Source: Nocardia sp. BMG111209 (GTDB lineage: Bacteria > Actinomycetota > Actinomycetes > Mycobacteriales > Mycobacteriaceae). From it: 64,000 nt of DNA. Position 1 is the first letter of the stretch. Each line of letters begins with the position of its first letter. The DNA lies in contig NZ_KB907310.1 of the NCBI RefSeq assembly GCF_000381925.1, positions 1 through 64,000 of the forward strand, given 5' to 3'. Shown here piece after piece: positions 16,573 to 24,812 of the stretch. The position numbers were made by a program, and so were the translations under genes. Under the pieces are notes generated by a model. It was not told the DNA's origin and made no database searches. It saw only the letters and a list, made by a program, of their open reading frames with translations.

Positions 16573-18303
16573 CGGAATGCGTAACCGGTATTGCTGGCGT
16601 GAACTGTGCCGAGCGAATTCCCGCTCGACCACACCCGCATCGATCAATTTGCGCAAACGTCGGAGGACCGTTTGGTAGTTCATGCCCAGTGCGGTTTCCA
16701 GTGATCGCGTCGTCGTGTGCCCGGCTCGGATGGCTTGGACGATCGCATCGAGTTCGCTGCCGGTCCCGGACACTGAATCCTGTTCTGCGCGACGAACGAT
16801 CGGAGCGGTCTCGGTCGGCACGGTGAGTTGATAATTCGCGTATCGGCGACCGCCGGTCGTCGCGGCCACGCCCCGGTCGACGAGGTCTCTCAGCGCCGAT
16901 CTGGCGGTTGTGCGATCCACGCCCCAGGCTTGCATCATCGCGTTCGTGACGCGGCCGGTACTCCGCATCATCGCCAGGGCAAGATTCTGCTGATCGGTCA
17001 GGCCATCCAGACCCAGCGTCCCGATCCATTCGATCGTGCCGATATCGAGCAGCGCATGCTGCGGAACGGTGACCTGGACATGTCCCGGTGCCACATCGAA
17101 TGCGGCCGGGCTCATTCCGGCCCTCCGCAGAGTTGCCATGACGGTGGGCAATCCCGAACCTCGGTTCTCGCTGACGGCCTGATCGCCAGAGGTATCGGCG
17201 GGAAGGTCCGACAGCAGTTTCGCCAGAGATGCGTTCCGCGAGGAGGAGGATTGTTCGCTGGTGCCCAAGAGTGGGCCGATCACATTGCCGTACAACCCAC
17301 CCGGGCTCTTGACGACGAGACGATCACGGTACATCTCGATCTGGATCTGTGTCCCACGGGCTCCGGGGCTGTAGTCGCGGTGCATCAGTGCGTTGACGAT
17401 CAACTCACGGATGACTTCCAGCGGATAGTCGTAGCGATCCTCCCGAAACAATCCGTTGACGACCGCTGCTCTGCGCATATTGCGTTGCAGTGCCGCCGAG
17501 GCGGTGGCCAGCATGACCGGAATCGGCCCGTCGAGGCTCACGTTGTCGAGGAAACGGGCGCCACCAGCGGACAACTCGCCCATCTCGGTGCCGGGAAGTA
17601 CCACCAGGGAAACGAACAGCTGTGGAAAGAACTGCTGTGGATAGCTGCCCAGACACAGCAGCCCACCCAGGGTGGGCCGCATGATCCCGTCGACGTTCGT
17701 GAGCGCATTCAATCGAACCAGAGCTTCATCCGTCTCCAGATGTCCGAAAGCGCGCGGTTGCCGCTGCCTCGCCCGACGAACCACCCGTCGGACGAGATCG
17801 TCGTCCAGATCCGAGCGTGCGGCGTTCACGACGGGTTCGAGGTCGTACACCGGTTGCGTTCGGTTGGACAGTAGTTGTGTGACCTCGTAGTGGCCGAGTT
17901 TGCGATCGCCGTCGCCGCTGCGAATGAACGAACCTTGGTAATGACCGCGAGCCTTCACGAAACACGGTTTGTCCATCGGGTCGAGTTCGGGAATCTCGGC
18001 GGTGACGATCAAGGCGCCCTCGAACTCCTCGATGTCGATCCGTACCCGTAGCGGCGGATCCATGAGATCGGAGCAGGTGCCCGCCAGCGCGGTGCGTACC
18101 GCCTCGGCGTCGAATCCCGGTGCGGGCGTGAAATTGTCGTGCTCGGAGAGGCCGAGCACGACAGACCCACCGCCTCCGTTCGCAAATGCACTGAGGGTCT
18201 CTGCGATATTTTTCGGCAGACCACCGGCTGCGGACTTCACTTCGACCTCTGCCAGGTCGCTCCCCATCCTCCGCATCAGTGTGACCAGCGCGGCGGTATC
18301 CAT
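16537..18303 (-). CDS. AlbA_2/Schlafen-type DNA-binding regulator with HTH modules (COG2865-like)
   Basis: This 588-residue protein begins with an AlbA_2 (SLFN-like) domain: EVEVKSAAGGLPKNIAETLSAFANG at about residues 19-43, then GGGSVVLGL. A middle GHKL/HATPase-like part (DYPLEVIRELIVNALMHRDY near 300) is followed by GSGLPTV. The C-terminus carries at least two winged-helix segments (residues about 450-500 and 535-575). COG2865 proteins are predicted regulators; some related proteins act in stress or defence. ATG 18303 is chosen; an in-frame GTG at 18324 is possible. The 3' end overlaps the convergent secreted gene by 36 bases. Upstream sits a large inverted repeat. Confidence 0.8.
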   Translation of the reverse strand: MDTAALVTLMRRMGSDLAEVEVKSAAGGLPKNIAETLSAFANGGGGSVVLGLSEHDNFTPAPGFDAEAVRTALAGTCSDLMDPPLRVRIDIEEFEGALIVTAEIPELDPMDKPCFVKARGHYQGSFIRSGDGDRKLGHYEVTQLLSNRTQPVYDLEPVVNAARSDLDDDLVRRVVRRARQRQPRAFGHLETDEALVRLNALTNVDGIMRPTLGGLLCLGSYPQQFFPQLFVSLVVLPGTEMGELSAGGARFLDNVSLDGPIPVMLATASAALQRNMRRAAVVNGLFREDRYDYPLEVIRELIVNALMHRDYSPGARGTQIQIEMYRDRLVVKSPGGLYGNVIGPLLGTSEQSSSSRNASLAKLLSDLPADTSGDQAVSENRGSGLPTVMATLRRAGMSPAAFDVAPGHVQVTVPQHALLDIGTIEWIGTLGLDGLTDQQNLALAMMRSTGRVTNAMMQAWGVDRTTARSALRDLVDRGVAATTGGRRYANYQLTVPTETAPIVRRAEQDSVSGTGSELDAIVQAIRAGHTTTRSLETALGMNYQTVLRRLRKLIDAGVVEREFARHSSRQQYRLRIPSRHPGQFTGGQ

Positions 18304-18329
18304 TGCCCTCCCGGGTCGGTGCACTCCAT

Positions 18330-18388
18330 CACTCTGTCAAGCGACTCTATCAAACTGTGTCAGAGTGATAGAGTCGCTTGACAGAGTG
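18330..18388. promoter_or_regulatory. 23-bp perfect inverted repeat, candidate operator
   Basis: The arms 18330-18352 and 18366-18388 are exact reverse complements, with a 13-base centre. Each arm contains two direct copies of ACTCTRTCAA-type half-sites at a 13-base period (18331 and 18344). It sits between the HxlR stop (18404) and the AlbA_2 start (18303), both on the minus strand. It fits autoregulation of the AlbA_2 gene; as RNA it would also make a strong hairpin ending the HxlR transcript. Confidence 0.7.
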
Positions 18389-18403
18389 CGCCCGGCGCGC
18401 TGG

Positions 18404-18802
18404 TCAGTCGCGGTGGTAGGCAGCCTGGGCGGTGCGGATGGTGTCCATGTTGGATTCCAGGACGTGGATGAGGTCCCCGAGGCGTTGGGCCACTTCGGTG
18501 CCGAGGTCGGTGAGGGTGTATTCGACGTGCGGGGGGATGGCCTGCTGGACCTCGCGGTGGACCATGCCGTCGCGTTCGAGGGTTTGCAGGGTTTGGGAGA
18601 GCATGCGCTCGCTGACGCCGTCGACGCGGCGGCGCAGGGCGCTGAAGCGGTGGGGGCCGGCGAGGAGGGCGACGAGGGCGAGGACGCCCCAGCGGCTCGC
18701 GACGTTCTGCAGGACCGGACGGGAGGTGCAGTTCCGGGCGAAGACGTCGGGCTCCAACCCCGGGTCGGCGTAGTCCGCCGCGGTGTCGTGGCCATGGTCC
18801 AT
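18404..18802 (-). CDS. HxlR-family transcriptional regulator
   Basis: This 132-residue winged-helix regulator has CTSRPVLQNVASRWGVLALVALLAGPHRFSAL at about residues 25-57, then RRVDGVSERMLSQTLQTLERDGMVHREV and the wing PPHVEYTLTDLG. HxlR proteins of the YodB/QorR kind respond to quinones or aldehydes through an N-terminal Cys; here Cys25 is in the right place. It is divergent from a QorB/NmrA-like reductase, its probable target. Confidence 0.88.
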   Translation of the reverse strand: MDHGHDTAADYADPGLEPDVFARNCTSRPVLQNVASRWGVLALVALLAGPHRFSALRRRVDGVSERMLSQTLQTLERDGMVHREVQQAIPPHVEYTLTDLGTEVAQRLGDLIHVLESNMDTIRTAQAAYHRD

Positions 18803-18850
18803 GCGAGTGATGCTACCTATTGCGTTGTTCTGCGGGAAGCTGTAGTACTT

Positions 18851-18863
18851 ACTAATAGTTAGT
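18851..18863. promoter_or_regulatory. Candidate HxlR operator
   Basis: ACTAA-TAG-TTAGT inverted repeat in the AT-rich divergent promoter between the HxlR gene and the reductase, inside GTACTTACTAATAGTTAGTG (18845-18864). HxlR sites of this general shape are known. Confidence 0.55.
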
Positions 18864-18898
18864 GCCATATATTCTGTTTGTAGATCTGGAGGTACGTC

Positions 18899-19753
18899 AT
18901 GACCATCGCCGTCACCGGGGCCAGTGGACAGTTGGGCCGTCTCGTCGTGGAGGCGTTGCTGCGGCGGGAGGCGGGGCCGGTCGTCGCGATCGTGCGCGAT
19001 CTGGACAAGGTCGCCGATCTGGCCGCGCGCGGGGTGGAGGTCCGGCGCGGTGATTACGACGATGTCGAGTCGCTGGATCGGGCGCTGATGGGGGTGCGGC
19101 GGTTGCTGCTGGTCTCCGGGAGTGAGCCGGGGAATCGAATTACGCAGCACACCAATGTGATCCGGGCCGCAGAGCGGGCCGGGGTGCAGCTGCTGGCGTA
19201 CACCGGGATCCTGCGGGCGTCGGAGAGTCCCATGCTGCTCGCGACCGAGCATCGCGGCACCGAGGAGGTGCTCGCCGGGTCGAGCGTGCCACATGTGTTC
19301 CTGCGCAACGGCTGGTACTGGGAGAACTATCTGCGCGGGCTGGAACCGGCGCTGGCGACCGGCGTGTTGTACGGCGCCGCGGGCGAGGGCCGCGTGGCCG
19401 CCGCGACCCGCGCCGACTATGCGGAGGCGGCGGCCGTGGTGCTGTCGGAGGACGGACATGGCGGTGCGGTCTACGAACTCGGTGGCGACGAGCATCTCAC
19501 CCTCACCGAGTTGGCTGCCGTCATCTCGGAGGTGTCGGGCAAAACCGTTCGCTATCAAGACCTGTCGGCTGCGGAGTATGCGGAGGCGCTCGAAAAGAAC
19601 GGAGTTCCGGGCGGTTTCGCGCAGATCCTCGCGGACTCCGATACCGGTCTGCGCAATGGCTGGCTCGACGACAGCACCGGTGATCTGCACAAGTTGATCG
19701 GTCGCGCGTCGACGCCGGTCGCCGAGGTGTTCCGGGACGCGTTGGGCAGCTGA
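18899..19753 (+). CDS. NmrA/QorB-like NAD(P)H-binding oxidoreductase
   Basis: This is a 284-residue SDR-type protein. The N-terminal GASGQLGRLVVEALL dinucleotide-binding motif is followed by AIVRDLDK. It lacks the classical Tyr-x3-Lys dyad, as NmrA/QOR2 proteins do. It resembles QorB quinone oxidoreductase 2 of E. coli. It has a strong GGAGG ribosome-binding site 8 bases before the ATG. Placement beside an HxlR regulator fits quinone or electrophile detoxification. Confidence 0.85.
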   Translation: MTIAVTGASGQLGRLVVEALLRREAGPVVAIVRDLDKVADLAARGVEVRRGDYDDVESLDRALMGVRRLLLVSGSEPGNRITQHTNVIRAAERAGVQLLAYTGILRASESPMLLATEHRGTEEVLAGSSVPHVFLRNGWYWENYLRGLEPALATGVLYGAAGEGRVAAATRADYAEAAAVVLSEDGHGGAVYELGGDEHLTLTELAAVISEVSGKTVRYQDLSAAEYAEALEKNGVPGGFAQILADSDTGLRNGWLDDSTGDLHKLIGRASTPVAEVFRDALGS

Positions 19754-19821
19754 GGGGTACGGAGCGGCGGGATGTCCGGTTCGGTTGTGCGGCAATGAGT
19801 TCGGCCATGTTCCGGTGATCG

Positions 19822-19856
19822 GCCGGGTCCCGTACCGGAGCGGTACGGGACCCGGC
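19822..19856. terminator. Bidirectional terminator
   Basis: A 15-base perfect stem (19822-19836 with 19842-19856, containing GGGTCCCGTACC) and a 5-base loop lie between the convergent NmrA-like and quinone-reductase genes. Confidence 0.85.
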
Positions 19857-19879
19857 GGTGATCGCGGGGCCTGGTGAGG

Positions 19880-20812
19880 TCAGGGGATCAGGACGGTTTT
19901 GCCGGGGAGTCGTCCGGTGGTGGCGTCGTCGTGGACGGCGGCCAGGTCGGACAGTGGGCGGCGTTGGGCGACATGGATTTTCAGGTCGCCGGTGTCGACT
20001 CGCCGGACCAGTTCGGCGAGTTGGGTGGCGTCGCTGCGGACGAAGACCCGTACCGTGCGTACCCCGCGGCCGGCGTCCTCGGGGGCCGGGGTGGTGGTGC
20101 TGACGAATGCTCCGCCGTCGGCGACCAGGTCCACCAGGGCCGCGGTCTCCTCCGGATTGGTGGGGACGAGATTGAGTGCCGCGTCGAATCGTTGTCCGGC
20201 CAGGGCCTGCGGGAGCGGGGTGGCGGTGTGGTCGATGATTCGGTCGGCGCCGTAGGCGCGCACGCGGTCGGCGCTGCGGGGACCGGCGGTGGCGGTGACC
20301 TGGGCGCCGGCCTGTGCGGCCAGTTGGACGGCGTAGCCGCCTACCGCGCCGCCCGCTCCGTTGATCAGTAGGGTCTGGCCGGGCTGGAGGTCCGCGTGTT
20401 CGAACAGTGACTGCCAGGCGGTCAGGGCTGCCGAGGGCAGTGCGGCGGCATCGGCCGGGTTCACGTTCTTCGGTGCGGCGGCGAGGGTTTCGGCCGGTGC
20501 CGACGCGTACTCGGCGGCGGCTCCGGGCTCGTTCATCGGGAGGAAAGCCACCACCGCGTCGCCGGTCTGCCAGTCGGTGACGCCCTCGCCGACCTCGGTG
20601 ATCACCCCGGACATATCGAAGCCCGGGGTGTGCGGGAAGGTCAGCGGGAACACGTCGCGCAGGTAGCCCGCGCGGATCGCGACGTCGACCGGGTTGAACG
20701 CGGTCGCGGCCACCCGCACCAGCACTGCGCCCGCGCCGGCCGTCGGACGGTCGGCATCCTCGTGGACCAGGACGTCGCTGTCGCCGTATGCGTGGAAACG
20801 TACTGCCTTCAT
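19880..20812 (-). CDS. Zinc-independent NADP quinone oxidoreductase (MDR family)
   Basis: This 310-residue medium-chain dehydrogenase/reductase begins MKAVRFHAYGDSDVL. It has FPHTPGFDMSGVITEVGEGV around residues 62-81 and the NADP motif INGAGGAVGGYAVQLAAQAGA near residues 145-165. There is no structural zinc Cys cluster, as in zeta-crystallin/QOR-like enzymes. The start is ATG 20812 with AGGAGC 5 bases upstream. It is divergent from a MarR gene with two palindromic operators between them. Confidence 0.88.
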   Translation of the reverse strand: MKAVRFHAYGDSDVLVHEDADRPTAGAGAVLVRVAATAFNPVDVAIRAGYLRDVFPLTFPHTPGFDMSGVITEVGEGVTDWQTGDAVVAFLPMNEPGAAAEYASAPAETLAAAPKNVNPADAAALPSAALTAWQSLFEHADLQPGQTLLINGAGGAVGGYAVQLAAQAGAQVTATAGPRSADRVRAYGADRIIDHTATPLPQALAGQRFDAALNLVPTNPEETAALVDLVADGGAFVSTTTPAPEDAGRGVRTVRVFVRSDATQLAELVRRVDTGDLKIHVAQRRPLSDLAAVHDDATTGRLPGKTVLIP

Positions 20813-20835
20813 GATTGCTCCTCGTATTCGATCAC

Positions 20836-20886
20836 TGCTTCGAAATCGAAGCATATTGAGGAGAACTTGCTTCGAATCCGAAGCAA
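20836..20886. promoter_or_regulatory. Two palindromic MarR operators
   Basis: Site 1 is TGCTTCGAAATCGAAGCA (20836-20853); site 2 is TTGCTTCGAATCCGAAGCAA (20867-20886). Both share TTGCTTCG..CGAAGCA arms, centred 32 bp apart, about three helical turns. They lie in the shared promoter of the quinone reductase and the MarR gene. Confidence 0.85.
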
Positions 20887-20962
20887 TGCCCGACTTGGCT
20901 GTGATGCTCGTCACTCGCGTGTGATTGTGATGCTTTGAATTCGCAGTACATAGACTGGGGGG

Positions 20963-21481
20963 ATGTCCGAGAGCAGCCCCGCGGCCGAGGGTGTCCAGCC
21001 GCTCGGGCCCGCGCAGCTGAACACCTACTTCGTGCTGCTGGAGTCGGTCAGTCTGCTCCAATATCAGCTCGAACAGCAGCTGCGGGCCGAGGGTGGCATC
21101 AGCTACGTGCAGTTCGAACTGCTGGCCCGGCTCGCCGATGCGGCCGGTCCGCTGACCATGACCCAGTTGGCGGACGGTGTCGTCTACAGCCGCAGCGGCC
21201 TGACCTACCAGGCCGGTCTGCTGGAGAAGGCCGGTCTGATCACTCGCCGGCCCGACTCCGACGACGAGCGCGCGACCGCCGTCACTCTCACCGACGAGGG
21301 GCGGGCTCTCATCCAGCGCATCCTGCCCGGCCATGTCGAGCTCGTCCGCCGCCTGCTGTTCGATCCCCTCACCGGCGAGGACCTGCGCCACCTGGGCGAC
21401 ATCATGACGCGGGTCCGCGACCATATGCGGACCCAACCGGCCCGCTCGGCCGCACCGCGTAAACGCCGCCGCGAGAACTGA
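20963..21481 (+). CDS. MarR-family transcriptional regulator
   Basis: This is a 172-residue regulator. The winged helix spans about residues 45-115: ISYVQFELLARLADAAGPLTMTQLADGVVYSRSGLTYQAGLLEKAGLI, then the wing RRPDSDDERATAVTLTDEG. It probably represses itself and the divergent quinone reductase through the two TGCTTCG palindromes. The tail is basic (RKRRR). Convergent with the TetR gene, 7 bases apart. Confidence 0.9.
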   Translation: MSESSPAAEGVQPLGPAQLNTYFVLLESVSLLQYQLEQQLRAEGGISYVQFELLARLADAAGPLTMTQLADGVVYSRSGLTYQAGLLEKAGLITRRPDSDDERATAVTLTDEGRALIQRILPGHVELVRRLLFDPLTGEDLRHLGDIMTRVRDHMRTQPARSAAPRKRRREN

Positions 21482-21488
21482 TTCGCGG

Positions 21489-22049
21489 TCAGGACGCCGG
21501 TGTCGCGGTGATGCCGCGGCGGAGGATGGTGAGCAGGCGGTGGGCCTGGTCGTCGTCCACGGTGGCGTGGCCGATTCCGGTGGCGGCGGCGAGGAGATCG
21601 GCGATGTCGAGGTCGGGGCGGATCTCGCCGGATTGCTGTGCGCGGGTGAGTAGTTCGGTGGCGGTGGTGCGCATGGTGTCGTGCCACTGCTGGTACAGGG
21701 TGGTGCGCTGTCCGTCGGTGTCTTCGGGGATGGCAAGGGGGAGTTCGCGTTTCGTCGCGACGTGGGTGACGAAGGCGTGCAGCCAGGTGAAAAGGGCTTC
21801 GGCGGGCGGTGATTCGGTGAGGGTGTGGCCGAGGTCGGACAGGACGGTGACCTCGTCGGCGTAGACGGCGATGACCAGTTCCCGGCGGGTGGGGAAGTGG
21901 CGGTACATCGTGGCGTTGCCGACGCCTGCCCGGCGGGCGATCTCGTCCAGGGGAGCGGTCACGCCCAGTTCGCCGAACACCTGCTTGGCGGCGGTCAGTA
22001 CCAGGTCGTAGTTGCGGCGCGCGTCGGCGCGTCTCGGTCGGTCGGGCAC
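21489..22049 (-). CDS. TetR-family transcriptional regulator
   Basis: This 186-residue regulator has its HTH at about residues 12-58, with VFGELGVTAPLDEIARRAGVGNATMYRHFPTRRELV as the core. The C-terminal domain is helical. It is divergent from a SnoaL-like gene with a symmetric operator pair in the gap, so that gene is the likely target. Confidence 0.88.
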   Translation of the reverse strand: MPDRPRRADARRNYDLVLTAAKQVFGELGVTAPLDEIARRAGVGNATMYRHFPTRRELVIAVYADEVTVLSDLGHTLTESPPAEALFTWLHAFVTHVATKRELPLAIPEDTDGQRTTLYQQWHDTMRTTATELLTRAQQSGEIRPDLDIADLLAAATGIGHATVDDDQAHRLLTILRRGITATPAS

Positions 22050-22079
22050 GCCTCTCCTTCGTCGCGGGCACTCTTGTGT

Positions 22080-22133
22080 AGTGGGGAACTCCCCGGTTAG
22101 TCTAACCGGGACATAAACGGGGAGTTCCCCACT
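22080..22133. promoter_or_regulatory. Inverted operator pair for the TetR regulator
   Basis: A 16-base perfect inverted repeat (AGTGGGGAACTCCCCG at 22080-22095; complement at 22118-22133). Each arm is itself a GGGGA-N2-TCCCC palindrome. It covers the divergent promoters of the TetR and SnoaL-like genes. Confidence 0.8.
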
Positions 22134-22153
22134 TATAGCGAAGGGTTTCGCTC

Positions 22154-22558
22154 ATGACATCGGAAATCGCCGCCGCGGACCGGATCGAGATTCACGAGGT
22201 GATCGCGCTGCACGGACATGTGGTCGACGATCGGGACGCCGATCGGCTCGGTGAGGTGTTCGCCGAGGATGTGGTCATGGATGTGGACGGATTCGGTTAC
22301 GGCACGATCCGTGGCCTGGCCGCGATGCGTGAGGTGGTGCGCACCGCGGTCGCCGCGGAGCATCCGCTCGGGCACCATGTCACCAACATCGTGGTGCTCG
22401 GGCCCGAGGGCGACGGGGTGCGGGCCCGGTCGAAGGGGCTGGCGATCGGGGCCGACGGTTCGGCGGGCACGTGCATCTATGAGGACGTGCTCCGGCGGGG
22501 GCCGCAGGGCTGGCGCATCGGGTATCGGAAGGTGGTGGCGCGCAAGCACCCTCAGTGA
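22154..22558 (+). CDS. SnoaL-like (NTF2-fold) protein
   Basis: This 134-residue protein begins with the SnoaL_4-type pattern RIEIHEVIALHGHVVDDRDADRLGEVFAEDVVMD, with a paired His/Asp in the pocket region, and ends GWRIGYRKVVARK. Proteins of this fold act as small isomerases, hydratases or ligand binders. It is probably repressed by the divergent TetR. It overlaps the convergent next gene by 7 bases. Confidence 0.8.
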   Translation: MTSEIAAADRIEIHEVIALHGHVVDDRDADRLGEVFAEDVVMDVDGFGYGTIRGLAAMREVVRTAVAAEHPLGHHVTNIVVLGPEGDGVRARSKGLAIGADGSAGTCIYEDVLRRGPQGWRIGYRKVVARKHPQ

Positions 22559-23091
22559 TCGGTCTGGATGCGCAGGGCGGTGATGGTGCTGGCGAGGCCC
22601 TCGTATTGGTTTGCCAGCAGGACGATTTCGATCAGGCGGCGCTCGTCGTAGTGGGTGGCCAGCGCCTGCCAGGTCGCGTCGTCCAGGTCGCGGGTCTCGA
22701 CGAGCCGGTCGACGGCGGTGAGCAGGGCGCGTTCCCGGTCGGACCAGCCTGCGGCCGTGGGGCCCTCGCGCAGGCGGTCCAGGATCTCCTGGGTGACGCC
22801 GGCCCGTTTGCCCAGGCGGATGTGGTGGTCGGTCTCGTATTCGCAGTGCCGCAGGTGAGCGACGCGCAGGATCACCAATTCGGTGTCGTAGCGGCGCAAT
22901 CGGCCGCCGGGCATCAGCTTGCCCGAATAGTGTAGCCAGCCCCGGAACAGGCCGCCGGTGCGGCCGAGGGTGCTGAACAGGTGAGCGTCGGGGGTGCCGG
23001 CGGCCCGCGAGAGCGCCTGCCAGGCAAGCCAGTTGACGGGGCCCAGCTCGCGTAGCCGGCCCGGTGCGATCCGCGGCGCTGTCGACTCCAT
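22552..23091 (-). CDS. Carboxymuconolactone decarboxylase / AhpD-like protein
   Basis: This 179-residue protein contains a CMD domain: LVILRVAHLRHCEYETDHHIRLGKRAGVTQEIL at about residues 69-101. It keeps one Cys and a downstream His but not the CxxC of peroxidatic AhpD, so it is more like the acyl/PaaX-linked CMD subfamily. ATG 23091 is chosen; an upstream GTG/ATG frame extension looks non-coding. Function unknown. Confidence 0.8.
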   Translation of the reverse strand: MESTAPRIAPGRLRELGPVNWLAWQALSRAAGTPDAHLFSTLGRTGGLFRGWLHYSGKLMPGGRLRRYDTELVILRVAHLRHCEYETDHHIRLGKRAGVTQEILDRLREGPTAAGWSDRERALLTAVDRLVETRDLDDATWQALATHYDERRLIEIVLLANQYEGLASTITALRIQTDH

Positions 23092-23446
23092 AGGGCCACC
23101 GTAACAAAACGGGGTCGCGCGGCGGCCGCTGTGGACCGGCGATTCGGTGGGTTCGTCGCAGGGAGCACTCGCCGCGCAAACCTCGCGGACGACCCGGCGA
23201 TACGTTTCCGGCATACCATTGGACGGTTCATCCGCTCGAAACATCGGCAATGCAACCGTCACGGGCGGACATCGGCGCGTTATCCAGGGTCATTCTCGCG
23301 CAACACAATCCACCTAATCTTCGTCGCACGGATACAAACGCTGTATACAACGGGCCGGTATACCGATAACGGCCGGAGGGCGGCGAGCGTGTCCGGGCGG
23401 CGCACGCGCGCCGCCGAGCACCTGATGAAGTGAGAAGGGTCCGCCC
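23092..23446. other. Upstream region of the urea transporter operon
   Basis: 355 bases without a gene between the CMD-like gene and urtA. The first half shows nothing definite. The second half holds two GTATAC palindromes (separate entry) and the probable urt promoter. No convincing GlnR box was found here. Confidence 0.6.
23341..23365. promoter_or_regulatory. Paired GTATAC palindromes, candidate GntR operators
   Basis: TGTATACA (23342-23349) and GGTATACC (23357-23364), centred 15 bp apart and about 90 bases before urtA. FCD-type GntR regulators commonly bind TGTATACA-like palindromes, and the operon ends with such a regulator. Confidence 0.55.
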
Positions 23447-24724
23447 ATGTCAGTTTCTCGTGACGCTCGTCGCGGTCACGTTCGCCGCGCTGCCCGATTG
23501 CTCGCGGTGCCGACGGCACTCGCGCTGTCGGCAGTGCTGGTGGCCGGTTGCGGTAGCAAGGACGATGCCGGTTCCGGCGAGGCCGCCAAGTCCTGCGTGG
23601 ACACCTCGAAGGACACCGTCAAGATCGGTTCGCTGCACTCGCTCACCGGCACCATGTCCATCTCCGAGGTGACCGTGGCCAACTCCACCAAGTTGGCGGT
23701 GGACCAGATCAACGCCGCGGGCGGGGTACTGGGCAAGAAGCTCCAGATCGTCGCCGAGGACGGCGCGTCGGACCCGAAGACCTTCGCCGAGAAGGCCGAG
23801 AAACTCGTCAGCTCCGACTGTGTCGCAGCCGTTTTCGGTGGTTGGACCTCGGCCAGCCGCAAGGCGATGAAGCCGAAGTTCGAGGCGCTGAACTCGCTGC
23901 TGTTCTACCCGGTGCAGTACGAGGGCCTGGAGGACAGCAAGAACATCTTCTACACCGGCGCCACCACCAACCAGCAGATCGTGCCGGCGCTGGACTATCT
24001 GAAGCAGAAGGGCATCAAGTCCCTCTACCTGGTCGGCAGCGACTACGTGTTCCCGCAGACCGCCAATCGCGAGATCAAGGCGTACGCGGCGGCCAACGGT
24101 ATCGAGATCAAGGGCGAGGACTACGCGCCGCTGGGCTCGACCGACTTCTCCACCATCGTCAACAAGGTGCGTAATGCCAAGGCGGGAGCGGTGTTCAACA
24201 CCCTCAACGGTGACTCCAATGTCGCCTTCTTCCGCGAGTACGGCAACGCCGGGCTGAAAGCCGCTGATATGCCGGTGGTTTCGGTGTCCATCGCGGAGGA
24301 GGAGGCCGCGGGTATCGGCCCGCAGTTCCTGGCCGGGCAGCTGACCGCCTGGAACTACTACGAAACCCTGGACACCCCGCAGAACAAGGCCTTCGTCACG
24401 GCGTACCAGGCCGCGGTCGGGGCGGGCAAGCCCACCTCCGACCCGATGGAGGCCGCGTACACCTCCGTGTACCTGTGGAAGAACATGGTCGAGAAGGCGA
24501 AGTCGTTCGCCGTCGCCGATATCCAGAAGGCCGCCGACGGAGTCACTTTCGACGCCCCCGAGGGCATGGTGACCGTCAACGGCAGCAACCACCACATCAC
24601 CAAGACCGCCCGGATCGGTGAGATCCACCCGGACGGCCTGATCTACACGGTGTGGGATTCCGGCAAGCCGATCACCCCGGACCCGTACCTGACGTCCTAC
24701 GACTGGGCCAAGGGCCTGAAGTAA
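23447..24724 (+). CDS. urtA: Urea ABC transporter, substrate-binding lipoprotein
   Basis: This 425-residue type I periplasmic-binding-like lipoprotein has an N-terminal basic run, hydrophobic core and lipobox LVAGC with lipidated Cys35. UrtA hallmarks are IGSLHSLTGTMSISE near residue 60, AVFGGWTSASRKAMKPKFE near 128 and LLFYPVQYEGLE near 150. It captures urea (possibly short amides) outside the membrane. It is the first gene of urtABCDE. Initiation is at ATG 23447 after AGAAGG. Confidence 0.95.
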   Translation: MSVSRDARRGHVRRAARLLAVPTALALSAVLVAGCGSKDDAGSGEAAKSCVDTSKDTVKIGSLHSLTGTMSISEVTVANSTKLAVDQINAAGGVLGKKLQIVAEDGASDPKTFAEKAEKLVSSDCVAAVFGGWTSASRKAMKPKFEALNSLLFYPVQYEGLEDSKNIFYTGATTNQQIVPALDYLKQKGIKSLYLVGSDYVFPQTANREIKAYAAANGIEIKGEDYAPLGSTDFSTIVNKVRNAKAGAVFNTLNGDSNVAFFREYGNAGLKAADMPVVSVSIAEEEAAGIGPQFLAGQLTAWNYYETLDTPQNKAFVTAYQAAVGAGKPTSDPMEAAYTSVYLWKNMVEKAKSFAVADIQKAADGVTFDAPEGMVTVNGSNHHITKTARIGEIHPDGLIYTVWDSGKPITPDPYLTSYDWAKGLK

Positions 24725-24738
24725 CCGACAGCCGTCGA

Positions 24739-24781
24739 TGAGGGGCGGTGTGGGGTCGCCGGCACGTCCGGCGGCCCCTCA
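24739..24781 (+). promoter_or_regulatory. urtA-urtB intercistronic hairpin
   Basis: TGAGGGGC (24739-24746) pairs with GCCCCTCA (24774-24781), enclosing an inner GCCGG/CCGGC stem. Such hairpins after a binding-protein gene stabilise or partly terminate the mRNA, giving excess binding protein. Confidence 0.7.
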
Positions 24782-24812
24782 CCGGAACAGTAGTGAAATC
24801 GAGGTATCCCCA

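Noticed and set aside
23092..23446. GlnR or AmtR box before urtA
   Set aside because: GTAAC at 23101 and GAAAC near 23240 occur but not with the required 6-base spacing or partner half-sites.
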